From: Moraxellaceae bacterium
GTDB lineage: Bacteria; Pseudomonadota; Gammaproteobacteria; Pseudomonadales; Moraxellaceae
DNA length: 33,309 bases
Assembly: GCA_020697295.1 (NCBI GenBank)
Contig: JAJFBF010000032.1
Coordinates: 1-33,309, forward strand
Direction of reading: 5' to 3'
Shown here in pieces: positions 15,957 through 25,628 of the stretch (position 1 is its first letter; each line of letters begins with the position of its first letter). The notes below the pieces were generated by a model, which saw only the letters and a list, made by a program, of their open reading frames with translations, was not told where the DNA came from and searched no databases. The translations under genes were made by a program, and so were the position numbers.

Positions 15957-17735
15957 ATGAGCACTTCTCCCGCCGGTGGTTCCCTGACAGGTGCGCAGGC
16001 CTATCGTCGCCTGCTGCGCTATACCCGGAAGTTCTGGGTCTTCTTCCTCATCGGCACCCTCGGCTTCCTGTTCAACGGTCTCACCGAGGCAGCCAGCGCC
16101 AAGCTGATCCAGTACATCATCGACGCCATCCAGCACCGTAACCAGGAGCATATGAACTGGTTCCCGGTCCTGGTCATCGCCGTGGTGGCCATGCGCGGCA
16201 TCGGCTCCTTTATCGGCAACTACTTCCTGTCCCTGGTCTCGCGCAGCATCGTCTACGAGATGCGCCGGGAACTCTTCGACAAGCTGCTGGTCCTGCCGGC
16301 GGCCTATTACCACCTGAATTCGCCGGGCCACATCGCCGCCAAGATCATCTTCAATGTCGAGCAGGTGGCCGCCGCCGCCACAGATGCGCTGAAGACCATG
16401 GTTCGCGAAGGCTTTATCGTGATCACCTTGCTCAGCTACCTGTTCTATATGAACTGGCGCCTGTCGCTGTCGCTCTTCGTCATCGCGCCCATGGCGGCAC
16501 TGCTGGTGCGGGCGGCGGGCAAGCGTTTTCGCAAGCTGTCCTCGCGCATCCAGAATGCCATGGGCGACGTCAACCATGTCGTCAACGAGACCATCCTGGC
16601 GTTCCAGGTGGTGAAGAACTACGGCGGCGAGAAGTTCGAGCGCGAGCGTTTCGACAAGGCCTCCCGCGAAAACCTGCGCCAGGGCATGAAGATGGTGGTG
16701 ACCGCCGCCATCAGCACGCCGATGGTGCAACTCCTGCTTGCCGTCGCCATGGGCGGGGTGATCTGGATCGCGCTGCAGCCCGCGCTCATGCAGGGCATCA
16801 CGGCTGGCGAATTCGTGTCCTATATCGTCGCGGCCGGCATGCTGCAGAAGCCGGTGCGTGCCCTGACCGATATCAACGAGAAGATCCAGCGCGGCATCGC
16901 CGCCTCGACGGATGTCTTCCAGTTGCTCGACATGCCGCCCGAGAGCGACACCGGCACGCTGGCCCCGGCACGCCTCCAGGGTGACATCGAGTTTCGCCAT
17001 GTCGGCTTTGCCTACCAGGAGGGCAATCCCGTGCTGCGGGATATCAGCCTGCATGTCCGGCCCGGGCAGACCGTGGCGCTGGTGGGGCGTTCCGGCTCCG
17101 GCAAGACCAGCCTCGTGAACCTGTTGCAGCGCTACTACGAGCCGGGCGAGGGCGAGATTCGCATCGATGGCCATGCGGTCGAGGAATATCGCCTCGACGT
17201 CCTGCGTCGCCAGATCGCCACGGTCAGCCAGAAGGTCGTGCTCTTCGACGATTCCATTTTCAACAACATTGCCTACGGCGCCTTCCGCGACCGCACCCGA
17301 GAAGACGTCGAGCGCGTGGCCCGCGCTGCCTATGCCCACGATTTCATCATGCAACTGCCGCTGGGCTACGATACCCGCGTGGGCCAGGACGGGGTCCAGC
17401 TTTCGGGAGGTCAGCGCCAGCGCCTCGCGATTGCCCGTGCGCTGATCAAGGATGCGCCCATCCTCGTCCTGGACGAGGCCACCAGCGCCCTCGACAACGA
17501 GTCCGAATTCCACATCCAGTCCGCACTGGAAGAGGTGATGAAGGGTCGCACCACGCTCGTCATCGCGCATCGCCTCTCCACCATCGAGAAAGCCGACCTC
17601 ATCGTGGTCATGGACCAGGGTTGTATCGTCGAGACCGGCACCCATGCCGAGTTGCTGGCCCGGGGTGGCAGTTATGCACAGCTGCACAGCCGCAACTTCG
17701 CCGACGATGAGGCCGCAACGCCGGGGGCGGTGTGA
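15957..17735 (+). CDS. msbA: Lipid A export ATP-binding/permease protein MsbA
   Basis: A 592-residue ABC exporter with a fused N-terminal six-helix domain (about 1-330) and C-terminal ATPase. It flips lipid A-core across the inner membrane as a homodimer. Motifs include Walker A GRSGSGKTS (near residue 376), signature LSGGQRQR (near 482), Walker B ILVLDEATSALD (near 503) and the switch histidine in IAHRLST. The DIEFRHVGFAYQ segment starts the nucleotide-binding domain. The start is ATG 15957; no strong ribosome site is visible (CCTTCCCTATG context), and it may rely on coupling from exbD. The stop overlaps lpxK by four bases, a common arrangement that supports MsbA over other exporters. msbA is inserted here relative to the P. 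aeruginosa block. Confidence 0.94.
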   Translation: MSTSPAGGSLTGAQAYRRLLRYTRKFWVFFLIGTLGFLFNGLTEAASAKLIQYIIDAIQHRNQEHMNWFPVLVIAVVAMRGIGSFIGNYFLSLVSRSIVYEMRRELFDKLLVLPAAYYHLNSPGHIAAKIIFNVEQVAAAATDALKTMVREGFIVITLLSYLFYMNWRLSLSLFVIAPMAALLVRAAGKRFRKLSSRIQNAMGDVNHVVNETILAFQVVKNYGGEKFERERFDKASRENLRQGMKMVVTAAISTPMVQLLLAVAMGGVIWIALQPALMQGITAGEFVSYIVAAGMLQKPVRALTDINEKIQRGIAASTDVFQLLDMPPESDTGTLAPARLQGDIEFRHVGFAYQEGNPVLRDISLHVRPGQTVALVGRSGSGKTSLVNLLQRYYEPGEGEIRIDGHAVEEYRLDVLRRQIATVSQKVVLFDDSIFNNIAYGAFRDRTREDVERVARAAYAHDFIMQLPLGYDTRVGQDGVQLSGGQRQRLAIARALIKDAPILVLDEATSALDNESEFHIQSALEEVMKGRTTLVIAHRLSTIEKADLIVVMDQGCIVETGTHAELLARGGSYAQLHSRNFADDEAATPGAV

Positions 17736-18730
17736 GCGATCGCCTGGCCCGCGCCTGGTACGAGGGCCGCGCCTGGCTGATGCTGCTGGCGCCCCTGAGC
17801 CTGCTCTACGGAGCGGTCAGCGGACTGCGGCGCCTGTTCTACCGGCTGGGCCTGCTGCAGGTACGGCGCTTCCCCGTGCCGGTGATCGTGATCGGCAACA
17901 TCACCGTCGGCGGCACCGGCAAGACTCCCCTGGCCGAAGCCCTCATCACCGAATTGCGCGTCCGCGGCTTCCGGCCCGGCGTGGTCAGTCGCGGTTACGG
18001 CGGGCATGCCCCCTATCCGCTGCTGCTGGAGGTGGCCACGACGCCGGCTCAGGCGGGTGACGAGCCTGTCATGCTGTTTCGCCGCACCGGCGTGCCCCTG
18101 GTGGTGGATCCGCGGCGCACGCGCGCGGTCGAGCACTTGCTGGCCAGCAGCGACTGCAATGTCGTGCTGTGCGATGACGGCCTGCAGCACCTCGCGCTGG
18201 CGCGGGATATCGAGATTGCCGTGATCGACGGCGCCCGCGGTTTCGGCAACCGCTGGCTGCTCCCGGCCGGCCCCTTGCGCGAGCCGGTCAGCCGCCTTGG
18301 CCGGGTGGATCACGTGGTGGTCAATGGCGAGGGCGAGCCCTGGCCGGGGGCGCAGCACATGCGGTTGCGGCTCGATGCCTGGGCGCCGGTGCGGGCAGGC
18401 GAGGGCGGGGTGCTGCCCCTGCCGGGCAGCCGTGTCCATGCCGTGGCCGGCATCGGCAATCCGGACCGCTTCTTTGTGGCCCTGCGCGCCGCCGGTTACG
18501 AGGTGATTCCGCACGCCTTTCCGGATCACCATGCCTATGTCGCGGCCGATCTCGATTTCGGTGACGAGCTGCCGGTGGTCATGACCGAGAAGGACCAGGT
18601 GAAATGCCAGGCCCTCCCGGTGCGCCAGTGCTGGTATGTGCCGGTTCGCGCGGAGTTGCCCGCCGCTTTTTATGAACGCCTTTTCGGGCAGCTTGCTGCC
18701 CTCGCCAGGACGAAGACAAATGCTGGATAA
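17732..18730 (+). CDS. lpxK: Tetraacyldisaccharide 4'-kinase
   Basis: A 332-residue LpxK, which phosphorylates the 4' position of tetraacyldisaccharide-1-phosphate to make lipid IVA at the inner membrane. An N-terminal hydrophobic segment ([18 protein letters not shown]) anchors it. The P-loop is the family form [12 protein letters not shown] (near residues 54-65). [18 protein letters not shown] and the C-terminal FPDHHAY and MTEKDQVK are also typical. It starts with GTG 17732, overlapping msbA by four bases. Its last 11 bases overlap the start of the ycaR gene. It sits in the outer-membrane/LPS operon with msbA and kdsB. Confidence 0.96.
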   Translation: MSDRLARAWYEGRAWLMLLAPLSLLYGAVSGLRRLFYRLGLLQVRRFPVPVIVIGNITVGGTGKTPLAEALITELRVRGFRPGVVSRGYGGHAPYPLLLEVATTPAQAGDEPVMLFRRTGVPLVVDPRRTRAVEHLLASSDCNVVLCDDGLQHLALARDIEIAVIDGARGFGNRWLLPAGPLREPVSRLGRVDHVVVNGEGEPWPGAQHMRLRLDAWAPVRAGEGGVLPLPGSRVHAVAGIGNPDRFFVALRAAGYEVIPHAFPDHHAYVAADLDFGDELPVVMTEKDQVKCQALPVRQCWYVPVRAELPAAFYERLFGQLAALARTKTNAG

Positions 18731-18905
18731 GAAACTGCTCGCGATTCTCGTGTGCCCGCTTTGCAAGGGCCCGCTCCATTATGACGCCGGCAAGCTGGAA
18801 CTGGTCTGCCGTGGTGATGGCCTGGCCTTTCCGATCCGCGATGACATTCCGGTCATGCTGGAAGAGGAGGCCCGTCGCCTCACTGTCGAAGAACGGCTGG
18901 GCTGA
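18720..18905 (+). CDS. ycaR: Trm112-family small zinc-ribbon protein (YcaR)
   Basis: A 61-residue protein, [10 protein letters not shown] then [11 protein letters not shown], matching the bacterial Trm112/YcaR (UPF0434) family. Three cysteines, C12, C15 and C30, form part of a zinc-ribbon-like motif; the [16 protein letters not shown] tail is the family hallmark. Eukaryotic and archaeal Trm112 activates methyltransferases, but the bacterial role is not established. ATG 18720 overlaps the lpxK 3' end by 11 bases, and kdsB follows after ten bases, so it is co-translated within the lipid A/Kdo operon. E. coli has the same gene between lpxK and kdsB. Confidence 0.93.
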   Translation: MLDKKLLAILVCPLCKGPLHYDAGKLELVCRGDGLAFPIRDDIPVMLEEEARRLTVEERLG

Positions 18906-18915
18906 GGAGATCACC

Positions 18916-19674
18916 ATGAGTTTCAAGGTTGTCATTCCCGCCCGCTACGGCTCCAGCCGCCTGCCCGGCAAGCCCCTGCTCGACATTGCCGGCAAGCCCA
19001 TGTTCGCGCATGTGTATGCGCGAGCCTGCCAGAGCGGCGCCGAGGAAGTACTCATCGCCACCGATGATGCGCGCATCGAGGCGGCGGCCCGCGCCATCGG
19101 CGCCACCGTCGTCATGACCTCGCCCGACCATCCCTCGGGCACCGATCGCCTGCAGGAAGTCGCGCGCCGACAGGGCTGGGCCGATGATGTCATCGTCGTC
19201 AACGTGCAGGGTGACGAACCGCTGATTCCGCCCGCCGTCATCGATCAGGTGGCAGCCAATCTTGCCGCCGCCCCGGAAGCGGGCATCGCGACCCTGGCCG
19301 AGCCTTTGGCCGATGCCACACAACTCTTTAATCCCAATATCGTGAAGCTGGTGCGGGACGTGCGCGGCTATGCCATGTATTTCAGTCGTGCGCCGCTACC
19401 CTGGGCCCGCGATATTTTCGCCGCTTCGCGCGAGAGCCTGCCGGGCAGCGGGCTTTACCTGCGCCATCTCGGGATTTACGCCTACCGCGCAGGCTTCCTG
19501 AACGACTACGTGAAATGGCCGCCGGCGGAAATCGAGCAACTCGAGGCGCTGGAGCAACTGCGCGCGCTTTACCATGGCGTGAAGATCCATGTGGATGTGG
19601 CTGCGGTCGAGTTGCCGCCCGGCGTGGATACCGCCGAAGACCTCGAGCGCGTGCGCGCGCTCCTGGCCGGATAG
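18916..19674 (+). CDS. kdsB: 3-deoxy-manno-octulosonate cytidylyltransferase
   Basis: A 252-residue CMP-Kdo synthetase that activates Kdo with CTP for attachment to lipid A in the cytosol. The N-terminus, [17 protein letters not shown], is the nucleotide-binding signature. [11 protein letters not shown], carrying the metal-binding aspartate, appears near residue 95, and [12 protein letters not shown] near 184. Length agrees with the family. The start is ATG 18916, with AGGAGA five bases upstream, the best ribosome site in this operon. The next gene starts four bases after its stop. Confidence 0.97.
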   Translation: MSFKVVIPARYGSSRLPGKPLLDIAGKPMFAHVYARACQSGAEEVLIATDDARIEAAARAIGATVVMTSPDHPSGTDRLQEVARRQGWADDVIVVNVQGDEPLIPPAVIDQVAANLAAAPEAGIATLAEPLADATQLFNPNIVKLVRDVRGYAMYFSRAPLPWARDIFAASRESLPGSGLYLRHLGIYAYRAGFLNDYVKWPPAEIEQLEALEQLRALYHGVKIHVDVAAVELPPGVDTAEDLERVRALLAG

Positions 19675-19678
19675 GCCC

Positions 19679-20185
19679 ATGCCTCCCCCCCGTCGCATCC
19701 TCTTCGTCTGCATCGGCAATATTTGCCGCTCGCCCACGGCCGAGGCCGTATTCCGCGACCAGGCCCTGAAGGCCGGCTGGGGCGAGATGTTCAGTGCGGC
19801 TTCGGCCGGAGTGACCGGGCATCATGCAGGCGAGGCGCCTGACGCCCGCACGCGCCGGCAGGCCGCACTGCGCGGCTATCGCATGGACACGATGGTGGCG
19901 CGCCAGCTCGAGGCAGAGGATTTCGCCCGCTACGATCTCCTGCTGGCCATGGAGGCGCCCGTGCTCGACGAGATGCGCCGCCTGCAACGCCAGAGCGGTC
20001 ACCTCGCGGCCGAGACGGCGCTCTTCCTTGATTACCTGCCGGGTCATGAAGGCCAGGACGTGCCCGATCCTTATTACGGCGGCGAAGCCGGCTTTGAAAT
20101 CGTGCTCGACCTGGTGGAGGAGGGCAGCACCGCGCTGCTGCGCGACCTCCTCAGGCGCCAGGGCGTCTTGGGCTGCGGGTGCTGA
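19679..20185 (+). CDS. ptpA: Low-molecular-weight protein-tyrosine phosphatase
   Basis: A 168-residue LMW-PTP. The P-loop is CIGNICRS (C11 to S18; nucleophile C11, phosphate-binding R17) and the acid loop is DPYYGG near residue 123, where the aspartate is the general acid. In bacteria such enzymes often dephosphorylate tyrosine kinases of polysaccharide export, but no kinase gene is here. The gene lies between kdsB and murB, as in Pseudomonas (PA2978). The start ATG 19679 lies four bases after the kdsB stop, so it is probably translationally coupled; murB begins one base after its stop. The C-terminus ends with a Cys-Gly-Cys tail of unknown meaning. Confidence 0.93.
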   Translation: MPPPRRILFVCIGNICRSPTAEAVFRDQALKAGWGEMFSAASAGVTGHHAGEAPDARTRRQAALRGYRMDTMVARQLEAEDFARYDLLLAMEAPVLDEMRRLQRQSGHLAAETALFLDYLPGHEGQDVPDPYYGGEAGFEIVLDLVEEGSTALLRDLLRRQGVLGCGC

Positions 20186-20186
20186 C

Positions 20187-21209
20187 ATGCGATTCCTGGA
20201 AAACTTTCCCCTCGCGGCCTTCAACACCTTCGGCATTCGTGCGAAGGCCCGGTATTTCGCCGCGCCGGCCTCCGAGGATGAGCTGGCAAGGCTGCTGAGG
20301 TCGGTGACCGCCCGTAACCTGCCCCTCATGGTCCTGGGGGGCGGCAGTAACGTGATCTTTGGTGGCGACTTTGCCGGTCTGGTCATCCACCCTGACATGC
20401 GCGGCATACAGTGCCTCGGCGAAACCGCGGAGCACTACCTCATCGAGGCCGCGGCCGGCGAAAAGTGGCATGACTTCGTGCAATACACCCTGGCCCGCAA
20501 CTGGTTCGGCCTTGAGAACCTGTCCCTGATTCCGGGCACGGTGGGCGCCTCGCCCATCCAGAACATCGGCGCCTATGGCGTCGAGGTCACGGACCGCCTG
20601 CACTCGCTGACGGCCATCGAGATTGCCACCGGCTGCCGTCATGAGTTCACGCACGCCCAATGCCGTTTCGGCTACCGTGACAGCGTGTTCAAGCAGGAGT
20701 TACGTGACCGCTTCATCATCAGCCGTGTGCGCTTCCGCTTGTTGAAGACCCCGGCGCCCAGGATCGACTACGGCGACATCCGCCAGGAACTGGTGGCCCG
20801 GCATATCGACAGCCCCACGCCACGACAGGTATCCGACGCCGTCATTGCCATCCGTAGTCGCAAGCTGCCCTCTCCCGATGTGCTGGGCAATGCCGGCAGC
20901 TTCTTCAAGAATCCCGTGGTAGGGCGCGCGCAACTGGAGTCGCTGAAGGCGGACTGGCCTGCGCTTGTGTCATATCCGCAAGGGGAGGGCGCCAAGCTGG
21001 CCGCCGGTTGGCTGATCGAACAGGCCGGCTGGAAGGGTCGGCGCATCGGCCCGGTCGGCAGCTACGAGAAACAGGCGCTGGTGCTGGTCAATCATGGCGG
21101 CGCCACGGGCGGCGATGTCGTTTGCGTGGCGCAAGCCATCCAGCAGGCGGTGCGTGAGCGCTTCGGCGTCGAGCTCGAGATGGAGCCGCAAGTCTACGGC
21201 GGCAATTGA
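20187..21209 (+). CDS. murB: UDP-N-acetylenolpyruvoylglucosamine reductase
   Basis: A 340-residue type I MurB, the FAD enzyme that reduces UDP-GlcNAc-enolpyruvate to UDP-MurNAc with NADPH in peptidoglycan synthesis. FAD-binding features include VLGGGSNVIF near residue 48 and IPGTVGASPIQNIGAYG near 114. The catalytic serine is in GNAGSFFKNP, and the C-terminal EMEPQVYG carries the catalytic glutamate. Length matches the E. coli type (342). The start is ATG 20187, one base past the ptp stop. It is the last gene of the packed exbB-to-murB run; 153 bases without a recognisable gene follow. Confidence 0.97.
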   Translation: MRFLENFPLAAFNTFGIRAKARYFAAPASEDELARLLRSVTARNLPLMVLGGGSNVIFGGDFAGLVIHPDMRGIQCLGETAEHYLIEAAAGEKWHDFVQYTLARNWFGLENLSLIPGTVGASPIQNIGAYGVEVTDRLHSLTAIEIATGCRHEFTHAQCRFGYRDSVFKQELRDRFIISRVRFRLLKTPAPRIDYGDIRQELVARHIDSPTPRQVSDAVIAIRSRKLPSPDVLGNAGSFFKNPVVGRAQLESLKADWPALVSYPQGEGAKLAAGWLIEQAGWKGRRIGPVGSYEKQALVLVNHGGATGGDVVCVAQAIQQAVRERFGVELEMEPQVYGGN

Positions 21210-21362
21210 AGGGCAGGTCGATACCGCACGCTTCAAGAGCCTGTTGCAGCAAGGCGCCCTGCATATTGTCAGTCGGAATAAATCCTGACCGGCTGAAACA
21301 GGCGCTAAACCCGCAACAAAAACAGAAAGCCCGCAATAAAAACAAGAAATCCGGAGTGCCCC

Positions 21363-22328
21363 ATGCGTGTTCTGCAGTATTTGTTGATTTGCCTCGTTAC
21401 CTGCCTGCCTGCCCTGGCGTCCGCCTATGACCGCGACCTGGTCGAGGAGATGCTGAAGTCACAGGAGGGCATTGCCGGCCTCAAGCGCCATGAAGCCGTG
21501 CTGGATGGCCAGAAAGTGTTCTACCTCGACAATGAGCGGGACAAGGCTGCCCGCACCATCATGTTCGTGCATGGCTTCGGGGACAGCGGCACCAGCTGGA
21601 TGTTCCTGGCCCGGCTGTTCCGGGACGCCGGCTATCGTATCCTCATTCCCGACCTGCCCGGCTTTGGTCGCAGCGCGCGCAACGCCACTGCCGACTACGG
21701 CTACACGGCCCAGGCCAATCGACTCTTCCTCCTGCTGCAGAACCTGAAGGTGGGGCAGGTCCATCTCGTCGGCAATTCAATGGGGGGAGGAATCGTGGGG
21801 CAGATGGCGCTGCTGCGCCCGCAGGCCGTGGCGAGCCTGACCCTGATCGATGCCGCCGGGGTTCACTACAAGGCCACCGAGCTCGATCAGCAGGTGTTGA
21901 AGGGCAACAACTTCCTGATTCCGAAAAAGACCGAAGATTTCGCTCGCCTGCTCGATTTCGTGATGGCGCGTCGCCCGATCATGCCGCAGCCCATCGTCGA
22001 CTACCTGGCCGAGCGCGCGATCAGTGACAGTGCCTTGCACGAGCGGATCTTCCATGAGGTATTGCTGCCGGATGTGGGCTTCCTCACTCTGGGCCTGGCG
22101 GATATCAAAACGCCGACCCTGATCCTCTGGGGGGAGCGGGATCGTGTGCTGCACCCGGAGAACGCCAGGGTATTCCAGCGCTATATCGCCGGCAGCCGCC
22201 TGACATACCTGCCGGGCATCGGACATACGCCCATGGCCGAGGCGCCGGAGGAGACCGGTGCGGCGATCCTGGGTTTCATCGATGAGCTGTACGCCGAAGC
22301 GCCGACCCTGCCAAAAGCGAACCCCTGA
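21363..22328 (+). CDS. Secreted alpha/beta-hydrolase
   Basis: A 321-residue alpha/beta-hydrolase with an N-terminal signal peptide (MRVLQYLLICLVTCLPALASA, probable cleavage after ASA; an LVTC at 11-14 is a poor lipobox). The catalytic triad is visible: nucleophile S139 in GNSMGG, D261 in WGERDRVL and H289 in GIGHTPM. The oxyanion motif FVHGFGDSG is near residue 68, and DLPGFGRS near 97. It likely acts as an esterase or lipase in the periplasm or outside; the substrate is not deducible. The start has GGAG seven bases upstream. It is absent at this position in P. aeruginosa. Its stop codon coincides with the start of a dispersed repeat (22326-22380), and a bidirectional terminator follows. Confidence 0.9.
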   Translation: MRVLQYLLICLVTCLPALASAYDRDLVEEMLKSQEGIAGLKRHEAVLDGQKVFYLDNERDKAARTIMFVHGFGDSGTSWMFLARLFRDAGYRILIPDLPGFGRSARNATADYGYTAQANRLFLLLQNLKVGQVHLVGNSMGGGIVGQMALLRPQAVASLTLIDAAGVHYKATELDQQVLKGNNFLIPKKTEDFARLLDFVMARRPIMPQPIVDYLAERAISDSALHERIFHEVLLPDVGFLTLGLADIKTPTLILWGERDRVLHPENARVFQRYIAGSRLTYLPGIGHTPMAEAPEETGAAILGFIDELYAEAPTLPKANP

Positions 22329-22380
22329 GAGCCTGTCCCGGCAGGGCATTCTGGGATAATTCCCGACCTGCAGGGATAGG
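22326..22380 (+). repeat. Structured dispersed repeat, copy 2 (overlaps hydrolase stop codon)
   Basis: This copy begins with the TGA of the hydrolase gene and matches the element at 1449-1520 in 26 of its first 28 bases. The outer stem pairs 22337-22345 with 22367-22375 (CCCGGCAGG with CCTGCAGGG, 8 of 9 paired). An inner hairpin, GGGA-TAAT-TCCC, is at 22353-22364. Relative to copy 1, one outer-stem pair has changed on both sides (A-T to G-C). The inner REP core is shorter and more diverged. Confidence 0.75.
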
Positions 22381-22425
22381 GTCCAGGAGTCGTGCCTGCA
22401 TCGTTCCCCGACAATTTTCGGCAAT

Positions 22426-22455
22426 AAAAAAGGGCGGTCACAGACCGCCCTTTTT
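22426..22455. terminator. Bidirectional rho-independent terminator (hydrolase / rne)
   Basis: GGGCGGTC (22432-22439) and GACCGCCC (22443-22450) form a perfect eight-base-pair stem over a three-base loop, flanked by AAAAAA on the left and TTTTT on the right. It can end transcription of the hydrolase gene on the plus strand and of rne on the minus strand, whose stop codon lies about 20 bases away. Confidence 0.92.
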
Positions 22456-22472
22456 ATTTTCTACCGTGTCGC

Positions 22473-25400
22473 TCAGTGTTCCGGCGTTGTCCGCACCGGC
22501 GCTTCCTGCGAACCGGCTTCAGGCGCCGGCGCTTCCGCCACCGGTGCCTCGGCGGCAGGAGCCTGGACGGCCGGTGCCACGGAGGCTTCAGGGGCCGTTA
22601 CCACAGGCGCCACTTCCGGAGCAGCTACAGGAGCAGCTACAGGAGCAGGCCGGGCGCCTTGGTTGCGGCCTGCATTTGCGGCTTCAGCGCGCTCCCGACG
22701 ACGACGCTCGCGCGGATCGTTGGTGGCACGGCCAGGCGCACGCGGCGTATAGGTCGGCGCTTCGATGGCCGGCGCTTCCTCGCGGGGCGCATTGCCCAGC
22801 GTCACCACGGCGGCGCCAGGCACCACGACAGGCGCTGCTTCCACGACAGGAGCTTCCACTGCGGGTGCGGCCTCCGTTGTCCGCGGCGCTGCCTCGGCCA
22901 CGGCAATCTCGGCCGGGCGGGGCAGGTCGGACGTCGCGGCAGCAGCCGCTTCGTTTTCCTGCGGCAGGGTTTCAGCAATCACCTGGGCCACAACGGCTTC
23001 GCTGGCAACGACGGCCGGGGCCAGTTCGCTGCCGTCGGCAGCCAACAGGCCTTCCTCGATCAGCACCTGCTGGTCGCGCTCGCGCGGACCGCGCTGGCGG
23101 CGATTGGGGTGACGGCCGCGACGACGGGGACGATCCCCCTCGACACGAGGCTCGACTTCCGCCACCGGCATACCCTCAACCTGTGCCTCGGCGGCCATTT
23201 CGACCGGAGCCTCGACGACGGGTGCGTCCGCTTCCTCGCGACGGGGGCGCTGCTCGCGTTCCGGACGCGGGGCGCGTTCAGCGCGCGGCTCACGGGGCTC
23301 ACGAGCTTCGCGCGGCTCACGAGCCTCGCCACCCTCACGCGGTTCGCGACCTTCACGAGGCTCACGACCTTCACGCGGGGCTCGCGGCTCACGGCCTTCG
23401 CGCGGGGCACGCGGCTCGCGCGGCGCCAGCTGTTCACCTTCGGGCTTGTTGTCGACTTCCGCCCGACGGCCCTCGTTCACGGGGCGACGATTCTCGCCCC
23501 CCTGACGACCTTCGCCACGGGGCTCGCGCGTTTCACGCGATTCGCGCTGGCCCACGGTTTCGATTCGGTCGGGACGTTCGCCACGCTCACTGCGCTCGCC
23601 ACGGTTGCGACCGCCCTGGCGATTGCCATTGCGGTCACCGCGCTCGCTGCGCTCATTGCGCGGACGCTGGCGGCCATCGGGACGCTTGGCGCTGGACACC
23701 ACCACGACTTCGGCCGGCTTGTCCTCGGGCATGAAGAGGTTGCTCAGCCAGGCGAAGAAGCCCTGCTTGCTGGGCTGGACCACCGGCTGCGGCGCCGGGG
23801 TGGGCGCGGCGGCAGGGGCGGCGGCTGCCGGTGCCGGGGTGCGGGCGGCCGGCGCCTGGCTCGACGGCTGGATCATCTTCACCGCGGCTTCCTGGCGGCG
23901 GGGCTCGGGCTCGACGGTATTGAGCACGTCCTCGGTCGCCGGCGGCTGGATGCGCTCCACCAGCTTGAAGCTGGCGGTATCCTCGTCGCCTTCCTCGATC
24001 TGGTCATCACGCAGGCGCGTGACTTCGTAGTGCGGCGTTTCCAGATGCTCGTTCGGCAGGATGACGATGCGCACGCCGCTACGGGCCTCGATCTGGGCGA
24101 GGGCGCCGCGCTTCTCGTTGAGCAGGAAGGTCGCCACCGAAATGGGCACCTGGGCATTGATCTGGGCGGAGCGCTCCTTGAGCACCTCTTCCTCGATCAC
24201 GCGCATGATGGACAGGGCCAGCGAGCGCACGTCACGGATGACGCCGGTGCCGTTGCAACGCGGGCAGACCAGGCCGGTGGTTTCTTCCAGCGACGGACGC
24301 AGGCGCTGACGCGACAGCTCGAGCAGGCCGAACTTCGAGATACGACCCATCTGGATACGGGCGCGGTCCATGGCCAGCGCATCACGCAGGCGATCTTCCA
24401 CGGCGCGCTGGTGCTTGACCGGCGTCATGTCGATGAAGTCGATGACGATAAGGCCGCCGATATCGCGCAGGCGCAGCTGGCGACCGATTTCATCAGCCGC
24501 TTCGAGGTTGGTGTTGAGCGCCGTTTCCTCGATGTCGCTGCCCTTGGTGGCGCGCGAGGAGTTGATGTCGATGGACACCAGCGCCTCGGTCGGGTCGATG
24601 ACGATGGAACCGCCGGACGGGAGCTTCACTTCGCGCTGGTAGGCGGTCTCGATCTGGCTCTCGATCTGGTAGCGGTTGAACAGCGGCACCGAGTCCTGGT
24701 ACAGCTTGAGCTTCTGCTTGTAGTGCGGCATCACCTGTTCGACGAAGCTCATCGCCTCGTTGAATGCCGGCTCGGCATCGATCAGGACTTCATTGATGTC
24801 CTGGCGCAGGTAGTCGCGCACGGCGCGGATGATGACGTTGGATTCCTTGAAGATCAGGAAGGGCGCGTGACGGCGCTCGCTTTCGGTCTTGATGGAGGTC
24901 CACAGCGTCAGCAGGTAGTCCAGGTCCCACTGCAGTTCCTCGGCGCTACGGCCAAGGCCTGCGGTACGGACGATGGCGCCCATGTCCTGCGGGATATTGA
25001 TGGCGTTGAGGGCATCCTTGAGTTCCTGGCGCTCCTCGCCCTCGATGCGGCGGGAAATACCGCCGGCCCGCGGGTTGTTGGGCATCAGGACCAGGTAGCG
25101 GCCAGCGAGCGAGATGAAGGTGGAGAGGGCGGCGCCCTTGTTCCCGCGTTCTTCCTTCTCGACCTGGACGATGATTTCCTGGCCTTCCTTGATCGCGTCA
25201 CGGATGGTGATGCGGCCGCCGGCTTCCTTGGGCGACTTGTTGAAGTATTCGCGGGCAATTTCCTTCAGCGGCAGGAAGCCGTGACGCTCAGCGCCGTAAT
25301 CGATGAAGGCGGCTTCGAGGCTGGGCTCGACGCGGGTGACCTTGCCTCTATAGATGTTGGCTTTTTTCTGTTCGCGAGCGGTGTGCTCGAGGTCGAAATC

Positions 25401-25475
25401 GTAAAGGCGTTGTCCATCTACCATCGCGACGCGCTTTTCTTCAGCGTGCGTGGCGTTAATCAGCATGCGTTTCAT
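22473..25475 (-). CDS. rne: Ribonuclease E
   Basis: A 1000-residue RNase E, the essential endonuclease of mRNA decay and rRNA/tRNA processing and the scaffold of the degradosome. The catalytic half is closely E. coli-like: an S1 domain from about residue 35, magnesium-binding D303 ([10 protein letters not shown]) and D346 (VIDFIDMTP), and the zinc-link cysteines C404 and C407 (CPRCNGTG), all at E. coli numbering. The C-terminal half is low complexity. It has an amphipathic segment [14 protein letters not shown] (about 572-585), probably the membrane anchor; an Arg/Glu-rich RNA-binding region (about 598-747) with REPREG-type repeats; a second basic patch ([19 protein letters not shown]); and a Val/Glu/Pro/Ala-rich tail with another Arg cluster. 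The start [10 protein letters not shown] matches the family. The long structured leader suggests autoregulation. Confidence 0.97.
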   Translation of the reverse strand: MKRMLINATHAEEKRVAMVDGQRLYDFDLEHTAREQKKANIYRGKVTRVEPSLEAAFIDYGAERHGFLPLKEIAREYFNKSPKEAGGRITIRDAIKEGQEIIVQVEKEERGNKGAALSTFISLAGRYLVLMPNNPRAGGISRRIEGEERQELKDALNAINIPQDMGAIVRTAGLGRSAEELQWDLDYLLTLWTSIKTESERRHAPFLIFKESNVIIRAVRDYLRQDINEVLIDAEPAFNEAMSFVEQVMPHYKQKLKLYQDSVPLFNRYQIESQIETAYQREVKLPSGGSIVIDPTEALVSIDINSSRATKGSDIEETALNTNLEAADEIGRQLRLRDIGGLIVIDFIDMTPVKHQRAVEDRLRDALAMDRARIQMGRISKFGLLELSRQRLRPSLEETTGLVCPRCNGTGVIRDVRSLALSIMRVIEEEVLKERSAQINAQVPISVATFLLNEKRGALAQIEARSGVRIVILPNEHLETPHYEVTRLRDDQIEEGDEDTASFKLVERIQPPATEDVLNTVEPEPRRQEAAVKMIQPSSQAPAARTPAPAAAAPAAAPTPAPQPVVQPSKQGFFAWLSNLFMPEDKPAEVVVVSSAKRPDGRQRPRNERSERGDRNGNRQGGRNRGERSERGERPDRIETVGQRESRETREPRGEGRQGGENRRPVNEGRRAEVDNKPEGEQLAPREPRAPREGREPRAPREGREPREGREPREGGEAREPREAREPREPRAERAPRPEREQRPRREEADAPVVEAPVEMAAEAQVEGMPVAEVEPRVEGDRPRRRGRHPNRRQRGPRERDQQVLIEEGLLAADGSELAPAVVASEAVVAQVIAETLPQENEAAAAATSDLPRPAEIAVAEAAPRTTEAAPAVEAPVVEAAPVVVPGAAVVTLGNAPREEAPAIEAPTYTPRAPGRATNDPRERRRRERAEAANAGRNQGARPAPVAAPVAAPEVAPVVTAPEASVAPAVQAPAAEAPVAEAPAPEAGSQEAPVRTTPEH
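23280..23420 (-). repeat. Degenerate RNase E repeats encoding [12 protein letters not shown] units
   Basis: Residues 686-732 of RNase E are built of short units such as [12 protein letters not shown] and REAREP, alternating Arg and Glu with Pro and Gly. The DNA shows matching short degenerate tandem units. Such tracts change length easily by slippage or unequal recombination. The region belongs to the arginine-rich RNA-binding part of the scaffold. Confidence 0.8.
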
Positions 25476-25628
25476 GTTCTACCCAAAGGGCTCCGGCACA
25501 TCGGCACAGAACACCCCCGGTAGCGGGCAACGTCGTGACGTCCACGGCAGCCCCAATGGGAGTTGCCGCGATACCGCGGGCGAGCAAGGCGCTCTGAACC
25601 CGCAGCAACAAAAAATACGCTCATCACA

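Noticed and set aside
15870..17687. Long minus-strand frame antisense to msbA
   Set aside because: Shadow of msbA in a GC-rich genome. No recognisable domain.
21210..21362. Possible small gene or remnant between murB and the hydrolase
   Set aside because: A short frame continues past murB in another phase, but it has no start context or recognisable sequence. Probably leader sequence of the hydrolase gene.
22476..25523. A 1015-codon open frame on the plus strand, antisense to rne
   Set aside because: It covers rne almost exactly and reads as His/Arg/Leu/Gly-rich low complexity with no domain. It is the mirror of a long high-GC gene without stops. RNase E on the minus strand has all catalytic residues.
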